Below, one piece after another: positions 1 through 10,981 of a stretch of DNA of 64,000 nucleotides. Below the pieces are notes generated by a model, which was not told the DNA's origin, did not search any database, and saw only the letters and a list, made by a program, of their open reading frames with translations. This DNA comes from Eremomyces bilateralis CBS 781.70 (lineage: Eukaryota > Ascomycota > Dothideomycetes > Eremomycetales > Eremomycetaceae): positions 372,001-436,000 of the forward strand of contig NW_022985074.1 of assembly GCF_010015585.1 (NCBI RefSeq), written 5' to 3'. Made by a program: the position numbers and the translations under genes. Numbering within the stretch: position 1 is the stretch's first letter; every line of letters starts with the position of its first letter.

Positions 1-752
1 GACCCACTGCAGTGTCACTACTCCTTGATGGAACCCAATGGAAAACATCTCTAAGATTTAGTGTAACCTGCGAGGACTCGATAGTTGCGTACAACATCAG
101 AATGCCGCCAGCTAGTGCCAGATCTCCGTCACCGGACTGGCCGTCTCACTACGTTCGGGACCTTTGTACAACCGTGATCTACACAGGTCCTCGAATGAAC
201 TCCATTTAGCAGTCCGTTTTATAGATTCATGGTACTGGTGTCCGGTCACTAGAAGCTGTACCTGTACGATAAAGCTAAATTAGCCTATGATACGCGAGAA
301 TTGCCGACTTCACCGTCGTGGATTCCCCTGATTGGTACGAATTCAGCCCCTAGGAGTCCTTCTCATGCAATTTCTCGGAATATTGAACGTTCAAGTCGGG
401 TGGAGGACTTGACTGTTGCATTTTAATGACGACTACAACATGCTTCAGACTATGACAGCGTCGTGGCTATTCGGAGACTTCCCACAGCTGCGGATCGCTA
501 AAGATAACTAGCGTGGCAAGCCACCTCTCAACATCGGCTTCCAGAGATATTGGTAGAAGGGTAGATATCGTTATCGTTAATCCCAGCGCTGATCTCCGTT
601 GCTTTGCCTCCTGATATGGTGTTGGATATTGAACAGAGATGCCCACGGTGAGTGAAGGGTCAATATAAAGACATCATGGCAGCGTGATTGCAACTTGAGT
701 AGACATTCGCATCCTCTTTCCTTTCCATATCGTTAGCAGAACACTCGCTTTC
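1..752. other. intergenic left edge; tyrosinase upstream region
   Basis: I see no convincing coding region here; the open frames are short and have no recognisable motif. The right part is the promoter and 5' leader of the tyrosinase gene. A TATA-like sequence, tataaag, lies near 664-670, about 85 nt before the chosen start codon. Confidence 0.5.
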
Positions 753-2282
753 ATGATGAAGGTTTCTCAGTCGATTCTGTCGTTAAGTTTGGTTCTTTTT
801 GGCCTAGGGACAGTGGCCGCACCTCAGGGCGTTTCGATTGCCCTTGCTATTCCATCAGGTACTCCAACGCCTTCCCTCGAATTCGTGGAAGCCACGAAAG
901 AGGAGCCGGAGACTAAGGAAGACGGAATATCATCAAATTCGAGTTCTTTGGGCAGCCCGCCGCCGGTACTGGAAATCGCTTTCTCGAAGTTGAAGAACAT
1001 TTACAGGAGATATATCGCCGATGAGCTAGTGGACAGAGGATGGTCTAAGAAATGCAATTTTGGGAAAGTGATGGTGAGAAAGGAATGGTTAGTCGACTGC
1101 AATTGAACTCAGCGAAGCGCCAGATAAAGGGGCTAACAGACCCAGGGGTACTATGTCCCAATCCCAAAGGAAAAAGTATACCGACGCCGTCAAATGTCTT
1201 TACAACAGGCCGTCGCAGTCCGACCCTGTTCTGGTTCCCGGCGCGCGCAACCGTCTCGACGATTTCGTCGCTACCCATCTCACCTTCAGCAACAACATCC
1301 ACTTCAATGGCTACGTCTTCGCCTGGCATCGGCACTTCACCTATCTCTACGATCAAGAACTCCGCAACGAATGCGGTTACAGCGGGCCGACCCCATACTG
1401 GGACTGGGTGATTGACAACGCTGACCCACGTCGGTCCACTGTATTCGACGGCAGCGAGTTCAGCATGGGCGGCAATGGAGAGACTATCCCGCATGGTAAT
1501 ACAAGTATTAATGCATTTGGAATCACATTGAGCCTCCCACCAGGCACTGGAGGTGGCTGTGTCACAGAAGGCCCGTTCACGGATCTGGTTATCAATCTAG
1601 GACTTTCGCCGAATGTGAGCGCGCCAGACCAGAACCAGACCGCTCCACCTGATGTAACATCCCATTATTTGGCACCGTTTGCGGATGCATTCAAAGGAGA
1701 CACCACTGCGGCGGTCCAAAAGAGACAGAATGACGTACCCCCGGAGATCCTGCAGGGATTGAATTATAACCCACGATGCATGACGCGCGACATAAACCTG
1801 CAATGGGCAGCGCTGGCCACAACCACAGCACTGGCCCGTATCCTGTCCTGCGGCAATGTCAGATGTCTGGAGCAGCGGATTGATGGGTGGGAGGAAGGCG
1901 CTAGTGACGAACAACAGGCGAGAGACCAACTCCACGGAGGAGGCCATTTCACGATCGGCGGTTTGAACAACGATCCGTTCGCGAGCCCGGGCGATCCGGT
2001 GTTTTTCCTGCACCATGCCAATCTCGATCGTCTGTGGACAATTTGGCAAAGTCAGAATCCGACCGCCAGACTGTATGAGGTTGGAGGGACACGGACACCT
2101 TTCAACAGTAAGTGATTTTCTTCGATATAAGGCGGAAGGATAATAGACTGACTTAAACAGATCCTCCGAGTGATAACGTCAGGGAGACTGATGTGCTGAG
2201 GTACGGGGTTGTAGGGAAAGATATCATCATGCGTGATGTTGGGTCTACGCTGGACGGCCCGTATTGTTATGTCTATGCTTAA
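753..2282 (+). CDS. tyrosinase (type-3 copper polyphenol oxidase), secreted type
   Basis: Exons 753-1087, 1146-2107 and 2161-2282 give 472 residues. Tyrosinases hydroxylate monophenols and oxidise diphenols to quinones, feeding melanin or phenol chemistry. The N terminus has a hydrophobic signal-peptide-like stretch (about residues 3-24, ending VAAPQ), then a variable segment of about 80 residues. The family start block runs across intron 1: C..., VRKEW, then QRKKYTDAVKCL. The CuA site is formed by the His of NNIHFNG (about residue 163) and AWHRHF (about 172-175), followed by PYWDW. CuB is formed by GGGHFTIGG (about 375) and FFLHHANLDRLW (about 398). The C terminus, with a conserved YGVVGKD-like block, is encoded by the last exon. 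Intron 1 (58 nt, gttagt...ccag) and intron 2 (53 nt, gtaagt...acag) restore frame exactly. The long C-terminal lid domain of some tyrosinases is absent, so this is a short-form enzyme. The family call is firm; its substrate is not known. Confidence 0.93.
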
Positions 2283-3656
2283 GCTGCATTTCATGAGTCG
2301 GTGCTCTTTCGCATTCATTGACCTGCCTGGGGAATGTGGCTATGTCGACCGACCGTGTCTTATTGGTACTAGAGGGTCTGTTTGGTGATGAAGAGAGAAT
2401 ATGGATTTCGTTTGAAGTGTAATGGGAAGCAGTTGAGAGGGGGTCCGACGAGGAAAGGGTTTTTCGGTTAATAGAAAACACGCTCCTTTAACTCTTTGGT
2501 ATGCCAATGTCACTCGTTGAAGCCGACTCTGGATATTATAGTGACTTGTATGCATGCCGATAAAGTAATATGTTATACTTCACCAGTGGCTGTAAGCTGG
2601 CAGAACGTAACTAGGCGTGAGGCCGAAGAGCACCAATACTCCTCTTTTCTTGGCGGAAGGTCTGCGGTACGAAACCACGAGACATAGCGAGTTCAAGAAC
2701 CATTCGCGAGGGGTTCGCAGGTTGGAGGTTTACGCCCACAGGCCGCACAGGGAGTGAACCATGGACTTAGGCGTCCACCGGGAAATTTCCCAAGCAGCTG
2801 GCATCGCTGAACCCACGGTGGCATTTTCGGGTCGGTTTCGGGATCGGCTGGTCGAAGGGATTCTCGGACTGTATGAGTGGTAGTTTCGGACCGGGCCGCG
2901 TTTATGGGTACTGTACTGCCGGAAAGCGGCTCCGGCCCCCTGTTGACTTCTGCTGCACCTCCAGAAACTGATTTTAAACCGCAATAGAGTAAGAAATCAT
3001 CAAATATCTAATTGTTACGGCATACCGAAGACCTGCCATTATCATAACTATCGTCTTCAAAAGCTGGCCATCCTTTACAGCCGGATTCGTGTGAGGATGA
3101 CCACTACACTCTCTGCTTCAAGATGCCGGGATTCGATCTTGCGGCGTCAAGCCAAGTCCAAGTTTAGTAAACGGCAAGACGGTGTGTTGTCATATAGAGG
3201 CCCTATGCCTCAGATATTCGGAATTGATATACAGATCTCTTCCAACCCACGCTGTTCTTTGTGGCATCGGGATGAATCGGGCCGGCCCCGAGCGCAATCA
3301 CAGGACTCCCGAGTATACAGCAACGGTTTCTACTTCGCAGTTCGCGCTTTCTGAATCAAGTCTTCCAGTAATGACGCTTCTTCTTTATCCCCCTACATGC
3401 AACCACGCTCAGCCGCTCTTCCTTAAGTAATCTGTCGAAGTCCTGTTTACTACCCTCCGGTGTAGTTGGGAAAGTAAGTATCTGTATCCTCAAGCCGAAA
3501 GACTCCAGGTCAGCAGATATTATTCCAGCCTGACGATTCGAAAATTGCGCCTGTGCAGTCAATCTACAATCGTTTTAGACTTGATTCTATCACTAAATAT
3601 CCTATTCTGCTCATCTCACAGCCCAGTTCGAAGCAAGTCGCTGGGCCGCTGGCAAG
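2283..3656. other. intergenic, no gene recognised
   Basis: About 1.4 kb between the tyrosinase and the BTB gene. Open frames on both strands are under 90 codons and show no known motif or signal peptide that I trust. The right end should contain the 5' region of the BTB gene. Confidence 0.45.
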
Positions 3657-4663
3657 ATGTATCAAGAGTAAGCCATAATACGATGAAGGAAACCATGAAT
3701 ACATAGAGACTTACTTGAAATGCCACCAGGATCTTTGCATCGGATCCCTTCACCTTCATTGTTGGCAAAGAGCAGAAGAGAGTCATCGCTCACGCCGAGG
3801 CGATTGCACGACTGTCGCGGCCACTTGGGCAGCTCATCCGTGGACCTATGAAGGAGGGCCAAGCGAAATGTGCACAGCTGGAAGACATTCAACCAGAGGA
3901 TTTCATCCGGTTTTGCCAGTTTGCGTATACTGGTGACTATGCCCCAGCTCGACCTGCTCGCAAGGATTCGGAGCCGAAACCTAAAGGGGATGAGAACGCA
4001 CCAGATACAAAGCCATCTGGGTCCGGCGAAAGGGCAGCCAGCCCGGAGATGTCAGATTCGGCCAGTTTGATTTCCGTCACGTCAGTCTCGGTCTCAGGGT
4101 TGCAAGGGTCCGAAGCGATGTTTGGGATCGGTATCAACTTGGACGAGGAGAAGAAGAAGACCGATGCGTGGTTGCTCAAAGGTAGTCAGGGGAAGGACCC
4201 GGTAGATTCGAAGTTGGAGGAATTACGCGAACGGTTCGGCCTGACTGTGTTCAAGGCGAATAGGGCAAAGAACGCGTTGAAGAGGCTTTGCCGGCCCTTC
4301 GGCAACAAGAATCCAGATGAGGATTTCGCGCCGGTTTTGCTCTGCCACGCTCAGCTGTACGTCTTCGGAGACAAATATGACATCAAAAACCTCCGCTGGT
4401 TGGCCCTTGAGAAACTGCGGGCGACGCTCGTGTCCTTCCAGCTGCACGAACAGCGCGTTCAAGATGTTGTGCAGTTAGTCCGATACGCCTATGGGAACAC
4501 GGCAGCGTGTCCGATGGAGCCGTTGCGGGACATGCTGGCGCAGTACTTAGCAGGGAGGATCAAGGTCATTGGCTCGAATGAAGCCTTCCATGTGCTACTA
4601 AAAGAAGGGGGCGAATTCGTCACAGACTTTTGGGGACAGATACTTGCCCAGGTACTCTCGTGA
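3657..4663 (+). CDS. BTB/POZ-domain protein
   Basis: Exons 3657-3667 and 3730-4663 give 314 residues; the first exon is only 11 nt (MYQ plus two bases) and intron 1 is 62 nt (gtaagc...ccag). The N-terminal block reads FASDPFTFIVGKEQKR, then IAHAEAIARLSRPLGQLI, then PEDFIRFCQFAYTGDY. This is the strand-helix pattern of fungal BTB domains, in which a small N-terminal BTB fold mediates dimerisation or Cullin-3 binding. A low-complexity, charged insert (about residues 105-185) separates it from the C-terminal part (APVLLCHAQLYVFGDKYDIKNLRWLALEKL), which is the helical BACK-like tail that usually follows in this fungal family. No Kelch, MATH or zinc-finger partner domain is present, so the molecular target cannot be named. 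The tiny first exon is the least certain part; translation from the internal Met at 3848 would lose half the BTB fold. Confidence 0.82.
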
Positions 4664-5172
4664 TTAGGTGGATAAACTCTCATTCCCAGATGGGTTGGTT
4701 ACTACGGATTTGGCTTGCTCTAGTTCGGTGTCTGGCAGCTATGGATATTATTCACCCTCATTTTCGGCACGGATGTTAGATCGTGGTAGACGGTTAACGG
4801 GGCATGCCAAAGTCAGGTTTTAATTTTGCAGAGGAACTTACATCTCCGGGACATTCCATTCCTTCATATCACTATAGCATGAAAAAATGAAAACCACTCA
4901 TGGCCTGCACTACTGATTTGAGTGATATAAATAAGACTGGTTTCCATATACGGCCAAGTCTACAAGCGGCACAAATACACTTGGAATTGGAAAGATTGTA
5001 CAGCTGAGTACCTAGAATGACAAGTGGAAGCAGGAATCATGATCTCCAGTCTGTGATCAGGGCGTTTGAATAACATATACACATGTGTGAGTACATAGTG
5101 AATCAACACTGAATTATGTAGAGTCGGTTAAAGTCAGATTGAAGCATTTCTTTTTCGTACTAACTACACAAT
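4664..5172. other. intergenic between convergent genes
   Basis: AT-rich spacer between the convergent BTB and membrane-protein genes; presumably both 3' ends. Nothing else seen. Confidence 0.5.
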
Positions 5173-7527
5173 TTATTTATCTATAAGTGTAACTCGCATC
5201 GATTTCATCCTCTTCAGCGGTCTTGGCCCAATGATATCATCTTCTCCCCAGCTCACTTTACCTTCTTTAAGACTTTTATTCGGTTCATCCTCTACACCAT
5301 CCTGCTCGGACTTCACGATCTTACATAATAACCATGCGTCCCATACAGGAAATACACCCGTTCCTGGCACAGGCTCTGCATTATACCGCGTCAGTCCTAC
5401 AATAAATACCACAAGGCAAAGCACTAGTGCCGTCCCACACATCAACGCGAATGCAATCAATGTACTCCGACCGACTTCGATCTGCCATCCAATAGCCGCA
5501 ATCGCGACATCCGTGTCCGGCGGCGCGATCGCCAGAAGGTCTGCCGCAAATTGTTGAATCTCCGGCGTGATTCCTGCGGATGACGCCCCACTTTCTTCTT
5601 CGCCGATATGTGATAAACCCCGTGCATAAGGAGAGGGTTGAGAGTAGTACAAGATGACTGCCAGGAGCGACTGGATGGTCTCGGCTCCGCGGGTGGCCAT
5701 GGCCGGGTCGCTGTGGAGGGTGGTGACACCCTTAAGCCAGGACCAGACGAAGGCGGGGTAAACATAAAGGCTGAAGAGGTTGTTCGACTCGCTCGAATCG
5801 CCCGTGTGTGCGGTCGTACCTGTGGGCGAGAGTGGATTGTCGATTGGCCCGAAGAACAGGGAAATGAGATCCGTGAGCTCCCTGAAATTGCCACAGGCAA
5901 GACTAAGGCCGGTGAGCATTCCATTAGCGTCCACGGGTATGGGTGATGCGTTAGAAGTAAACGTGTGAGAAAGGATGCTGCCATTTTGGCGGGAGTAGGC
6001 GACGTCGGCACGGCGGAAAGAGGTTTGTAGCTTGGCAGACCAGCCGAGATTGGTGTACCAGGACGTCACGCTTTCGTTTCGGCACTGGTTTGGACTTGAT
6101 ACGGAAGTTGGGCAGTGAACGATGCCTAGCAGCAATTAGCAGAGTCAACGGACGTCCCCATTTCAAGGAAGACCTTACGCGCTCGCACTGTACTCGCATT
6201 CTCGTTTGCGATGCATAGATGGAACGCCGCAAATGGGAAGCCATATACTTGGCATTCATCAGCCTCGAACGTCCAGGTCGGTTCGCCTTCTGTGTATTCC
6301 AAAACATAGCCTTGCTGGTTCATCGCGAGCAGCGCACCGCTTCTCTGGTCTCCCTTGATACCACTAAAGGCATATTCCACGCCGCCCGGTAGGTAGTAGA
6401 CCCTTCGACATCTTGTGGCAGTCCGGAAGTCTGGATTTTGGGCGCAGTCCGTCAGACGTTGCGTTCGAGGTGTGATATCTACTGATCGAGCAGGATCACC
6501 GACGAACATCACGGAGAGACTGACTTGGTCGGAGATCAAAGAGACATTGTTGGCGAGGGTGGCATTGAAGGGCAGGACGCCCCAACCTTTGAATGGAACC
6601 GCTCCCTTCAGAGGAGCAAAAGCAAGTTTGGTATTTATGTCACCTTGATGACTCAGTGTCTGAGTATGTTTGCATCTGGAGGAGAAGCTAGACTTACTCA
6701 TAATAACTATGCCAGATATTGGTACTAACAGCATCAGCATCAGTCTCCCCAAGCTCATCACTCGGGTGAGAATTCGGACTGAACGCCATCCGCCAAAGGA
6801 GAGGTGTAAAAGACCGAGCACGCCGGTGGATGCATGCAAGCTCAGATATTCCGGGAGCATTATCCCTCCATCAGCAGACAGTATCATCCACATCAGTCTC
6901 TCCAGTGCGATAGATACAGTCACAGCTAGAGACACACCCGTGAGGCCTGATAGAACGGAGAGGACAAAGATCGTATTGCTAGAGGATGAGTATAGTAGGG
7001 GTAGGTTCAGTGAAGGCGACTTCTCAGTCGAATAGATAATCGTGAGCAGAAAGAGTATTGTCGTCATTACAAGCGAAATAGCCGCAATAGCTATTTGCCG
7101 TATCGGATGTTGCTTGTGCACGATGGTAGATCTGGATGATGAAACATCGTCAACGCTTGTGGCTCCTCCGGCATAGGGCTCATATGCCGTTTTGGTCGAG
7201 TCCTGGAACGACACTGCATCGACCGGTTTGCCGGCTCCCGGCAGGAAAGGATCGTAAAGATCAAGATTGATCTCGCGATGTTGAAAGAAGTTGTCCATTG
7301 TGACTCCGCGCTTGAATACAAATGTACAGAAAATGAGTAGAACCAGTGGCGTCAAATATAGAATTATACAGAGCATGAGCTGACCCCGCGACGAGAAAGC
7401 CGATGTTAAGGGGCCAGTATATGCGCCATATTATGCCATCCCCCATCCAGGGCCAAGTCCCACCTACCTTGCCATAATTCAGCCTCGAATAATGCCGAGG
7501 GATCCGAGTGGTATTCTTCCATGCCAA
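5173..7527 (-). CDS. uncharacterised large multi-pass membrane protein
   Basis: Minus-strand exons 7468-7527, 6179-7379 and 5173-6125 give 737 residues. I do not recognise the family by name. Visible features: a first membrane segment (LYLTPLVLLIFCTFVF, about residues 26-42), a polar stretch, then three or four hydrophobic segments (IAIAAISLVMTTILFLLTII; IFVLSVLSGLTGVSLAVTVS; LGRLMLMLLVPISGIVIM), a long probably extracellular or lumenal part with several Asn-X-Ser/Thr sites and paired cysteines, a last membrane helix near the C terminus (IAFALMCGTALVLCLVVFIVGL) and a charged cytosolic tail. Intron 1 (88 nt, gtaggt...gtcag) and intron 2 (53 nt, gtaagg...ctag) keep frame. A possible further 54-nt intron near 6650-6705 (gtaagt donor) would also keep frame and was left unspliced. 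Start is the ATG giving MAWKNTTRI; an overlapping ATG in another frame does not continue after splicing. Lipid, sensor or adhesion roles are all open. Confidence 0.72.
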
Positions 7528-8025
7528 AGTCGATCGCCAGGTCGTCTACATGTGGGCAGTGCTCTTAGATTGCAGGGAAGCAATCGATGCCAATCAATCG
7601 AGCAAGCCGTGAGTACAGTTCCAAGATCTATTCCGGGACACCCTGGGCTGCATTGCATACAAATGAATGGTTGAGTAACACGGTCAAATAACCCTCCGAT
7701 GATCAGTATACATCATGAAAGGTGCCGTAATAAGGTTACATCCACAGCATGCAGCCCTACAGCGATCGAAATATCAAATATGTCGATATGAGAGGATCAT
7801 GCCTGAGGCAGTAAGGCAACCCATATGTCGCTGACCAGACTGACAAGCCAGACGCTAGTCTGATGCATGAGTCCATTCTCCTCAGGTTCCAGGGGATTAT
7901 GCGGAACGGTATGCTGGTTTCTTTCTTCCCGAGAAACCCGTAATCAAAATCGCCCCATCCAATGTCTCCATGAACAATACGTCCAATAAATCTTGAGCCA
8001 TGGACACGACTGTCAATCAATCGCA
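7528..8025. other. intergenic
   Basis: About 500 nt between the membrane-protein start and the Mcm10 stop codon. It should hold the promoter of the former and the 3' end of the latter. No further gene seen. Confidence 0.5.
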
Positions 8026-10587
8026 CTACACAATCTCCAAGTCATCATCGTCGTCAACGTTCGTGCCTGGCACCCCCAGACTCTCCCGTCCAGGTATCCG
8101 TATGCCCTTCGTCTCCAACAAAAACCGCGCCCGCTTCCTCGGTGACATCTCTTCATTGCGAGGGCCGCTATCAGGCTTTGCTTTGCTCGGTGGCTTCGGT
8201 CGCGACGTATCCAACCAGTCGCTCTTTTTCGCCCCGCCCCAGCCCATCGGCTCCGATCCGTCTGCCCGCTTCCGCTTCCCGCGCCCAGGACTGAGCCGGA
8301 TTTCGCTCGCTTTGTTGCCGAGTAGACCAAGGGCTTCCGCATCGGCGCCACCGGTATTATCTAAGGGTTCTTTCTCCCCATTGCCTACCATGGCCTCCCC
8401 GCCATCAGTGGATTCCGCTCCAGGTTCCCGCATTCGCAAGTACTGACTCCCCATCCCGGCGCCTAACTTCCCTAAACTCGACGCGAGGGCTCTTTCTTTG
8501 TCGCGCGCTACCTTTCGCTTCTTCGCCAGTTCCTCTCGGGACGGCCCTCGTTCATTGTAGGACGTAAGAGTGCCGATGAATGGATCCTCGAAAACGCTTC
8601 TGTTTTCCTCCGGTTTCTTTCTTCCACCGCGTGGAGGACCAGAGTTTCTGGAACCCATTCCCGGTGCCATGTAGAGCGTGGTGCCCGTACTTCGGTCATG
8701 GACCTTGCTGCCGGGGAGTAGCCCGGTGTTCCTGGATTGCCCGGATCCGAACGTGCTTTTGGAGGCGCCGAACATGCCTCTGCCAGCGCCGCCCCCACCG
8801 CCACCGGAAGAACCAAAATGGGGCGTGCGTCCCATGCCATTGATCTCCATTCTGCCGCGCCGCGCTTTGTCGACTTGTAAGTTGATATGGTATTCACAGA
8901 ACTGCGTCTTCCGCTTGTCGATCCAGCTACCGCAAAGTTGGCCGTCACTTTTCCGGGACTCGCACCAGCCGAGATCGCGGGAGGTACCTATCTCGACGAC
9001 GGTGTCTTCATTCCCGGCAAGCTTGAGACTGAATGCGTTCGTGTCTTTCCGATGGGGCAGCGGAGGGAGGATATCAGGATTGAGGATCGCGATCACGGTG
9101 CCTGGTGTGAGCTTCCACAATTTGTTGAACGCCGCACCAAATAAATAGAGGTCGATCTCCCATTTGAGATCACAGAGGTTCAGCACCATGAATTTGTTCC
9201 GGCCAGCGCCTTCACCGTCACCTTCGCCATGGCCATTTGTGCTGTTGTTTGCTAGGGCACCAACGCTGACGCCTCCACGCTTCTTGTGGTCCTGTGGGGT
9301 GGACTTTTTTGCAAGGACGGCGAGCACGACATAGGAATCGTTTGGGCAATCTGGTGGGTCGAAATCTGGGCCCTTAACGGTGGCAAGGAGTTGCGGAATC
9401 GTGAAGGTTGAGTGCGGTGTGAGGAGCCGTTGGACGGTTGCATGCGGTGTGACGCGCTTGGTCAAGTGGAGAGATGTGAAGGGATCGAATGTTGAGATCT
9501 CCTCGCTCGACCCTGATTCAGATGCTGCATTTGCATGGATATTATCTTGTTGTGTTCGCCCTGGCGCCGTCATGGAAGGTGTTGGTGCAGCCGGTGCATG
9601 GCCTTCCGGTCGTCCTCGCTCAAATGACGAAGCGGGCGTTGGCAAGTCTCGGAACCCTGATGTTGTGGACACTCTTTCATGCTGACTATTTGCGGTTAAT
9701 GTCGATGATTGAGACCGTAAACTGGCTTCCTTATCCCCGACCTCATCCATAAGCTGCTTCAAACCAAACCCCTGGCTCCTAGCCCTCTCAAAACGTGCTT
9801 CTCGATCTTCCTTGGTTTTCTCCTGACGACGGACTTCCGCTATTCTCTCACTGAAAGACTTCGGTCGTTCTTGGGTCGATGAAGCTGTATTTCCGGTGAT
9901 AGATCTGCTCCTAGAGATCCCATGCTTGTCGGAAGACCTGGGTATTGTACCACCGAACTTGGAGCTTGCTGCTCGCTTCAATGATACATCTTCTGCGCGT
10001 AGTCCTTTATCAATTCCAAGCCGTCGGGCTGGAGAGGCAGCTTCCACTGGAGTCTGTTCCTTCTTCACTGGCGACAATGGAACTTGGACGAAAGATCTAG
10101 AAGAGGTTGATCTTGAGTCTGTAACGAGGCTCGATCCAGCTGATATAGAAGAAGGATCTCGGTGTAGTCCAGTAACCGTACTTGGTCGCGAGGATGTTCT
10201 TGATATTGACCTATCATCACTACTTTGTGACGCCGCTTCCCGTTTTTTCGCTCTTGCGGCTTGTAATCTCTTCAACTTCAGCTTGGCTTCGATGGCTTGA
10301 AGTTTCAACTGCAGCGTCTCCTCATCTTCATCATCTTCATCCTCCAGATCGGCCTCTAGTTGGGCAATGGGTAACCGTTTCGTTGGGGAAGGGGAGGGGG
10401 AAACATTGAAGCGCTCGCGAGCTTCCTCGATCCTCTTCCGACCTCGCGGGGAGCTCTGGAGAGCTTCGAAAGGCGATTTGGGTGGCCATTTCGCTGGACT
10501 CGCATCGGCTAGTAGTCGTCAGACTATGTACCTGGAAGAATGGTGAGGAGACATACCTTTCGGCCTGTTTGATTCCCTGACAATCAT
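8026..10587 (-). CDS. mcm10: DNA replication initiation factor Mcm10
   Basis: Exons (minus) 10557-10587 and 8026-10508 give 837 residues. Mcm10 binds the CMG helicase and DNA polymerase alpha and helps activate origins in the nucleus. The internal domain is clear: an OB-fold (about residues 395-515; DSYVVLAVLAKKS, then FMVLNLCDLKWEIDLYLFG and FNKLWKLTPGTVIAILNPDI) followed by the Mcm10-type zinc finger CCCH (about 520-545; WCESRKSDGQLCGSWID then FCEYH). The N terminus has the WPPKSPFEAL box and an acidic coiled-coil-like segment (EDEDDEDEE, then LKLQAIEAKLKLK). The C-terminal third is basic and low complexity, ending RKRARFLLETKGIRIPGRESLG and an acidic tip. The short first exon (31 nt, start MIVRESNRPK) joins through a 48-nt intron (gtatgt...ctactag) and is supported by an in-frame stop just upstream of exon 2. 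The gene is divergent from RNase H2 subunit B across about 0.4 kb. Confidence 0.95.
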
Positions 10588-10981
10588 GACAACGGGGACA
10601 GTAGCGTGTATGGGCAAAGACAGCGCACCATCGCAGATGATGCTTCGTCAACATCAACAGCAGTCCCTCCCGAGCATCAGTGGCGTATGACTCTATCAAT
10701 CGTGCAAATTGTGGCTCTCATTGGTTTTGTATGAGATTACGGATACGGAGTACAGGTACTTAGATTGGAGTCGTGACAGGGGATTGTATTAGGTGAAATC
10801 CAGCCAATCAGCGACGGAGGAACGCGGCGCGTCAAATCGCGTCGCGTGCATCTTTTTGCGTCGAAGTTCAACATCAATGATCAATCTACGGATACTCGTC
10901 AATTACAACTAAGAGCACATGGTTTTGGAGTTTTGGATACTTGCATCTCGGAAAGATATTTTAGCCTAAAGAAGATTCATC
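10588..10981. promoter_or_regulatory. shared divergent promoter, mcm10 / RNase H2 subunit B
   Basis: This 394-nt spacer separates the start codons of two divergent genes that both act in S phase. It has a CCAAT motif in ccaatca (about 10804-10810) and a GC-rich cluster at 10822-10847 with gcgcgtc and two overlapping tcgcgt units (10837-10847). CGCGT is the core of the MCB element bound by MBF-type factors at G1/S genes in yeasts. Binding here is inference from the motif and the gene pair. Confidence 0.5.

Noticed and set aside
6650-6705. Extra intron in the large membrane protein (gtaagt donor)
   Set aside because: The frame is open through it, the first acceptor would give only 38 nt, and the 54-nt version cannot be decided without RNA.
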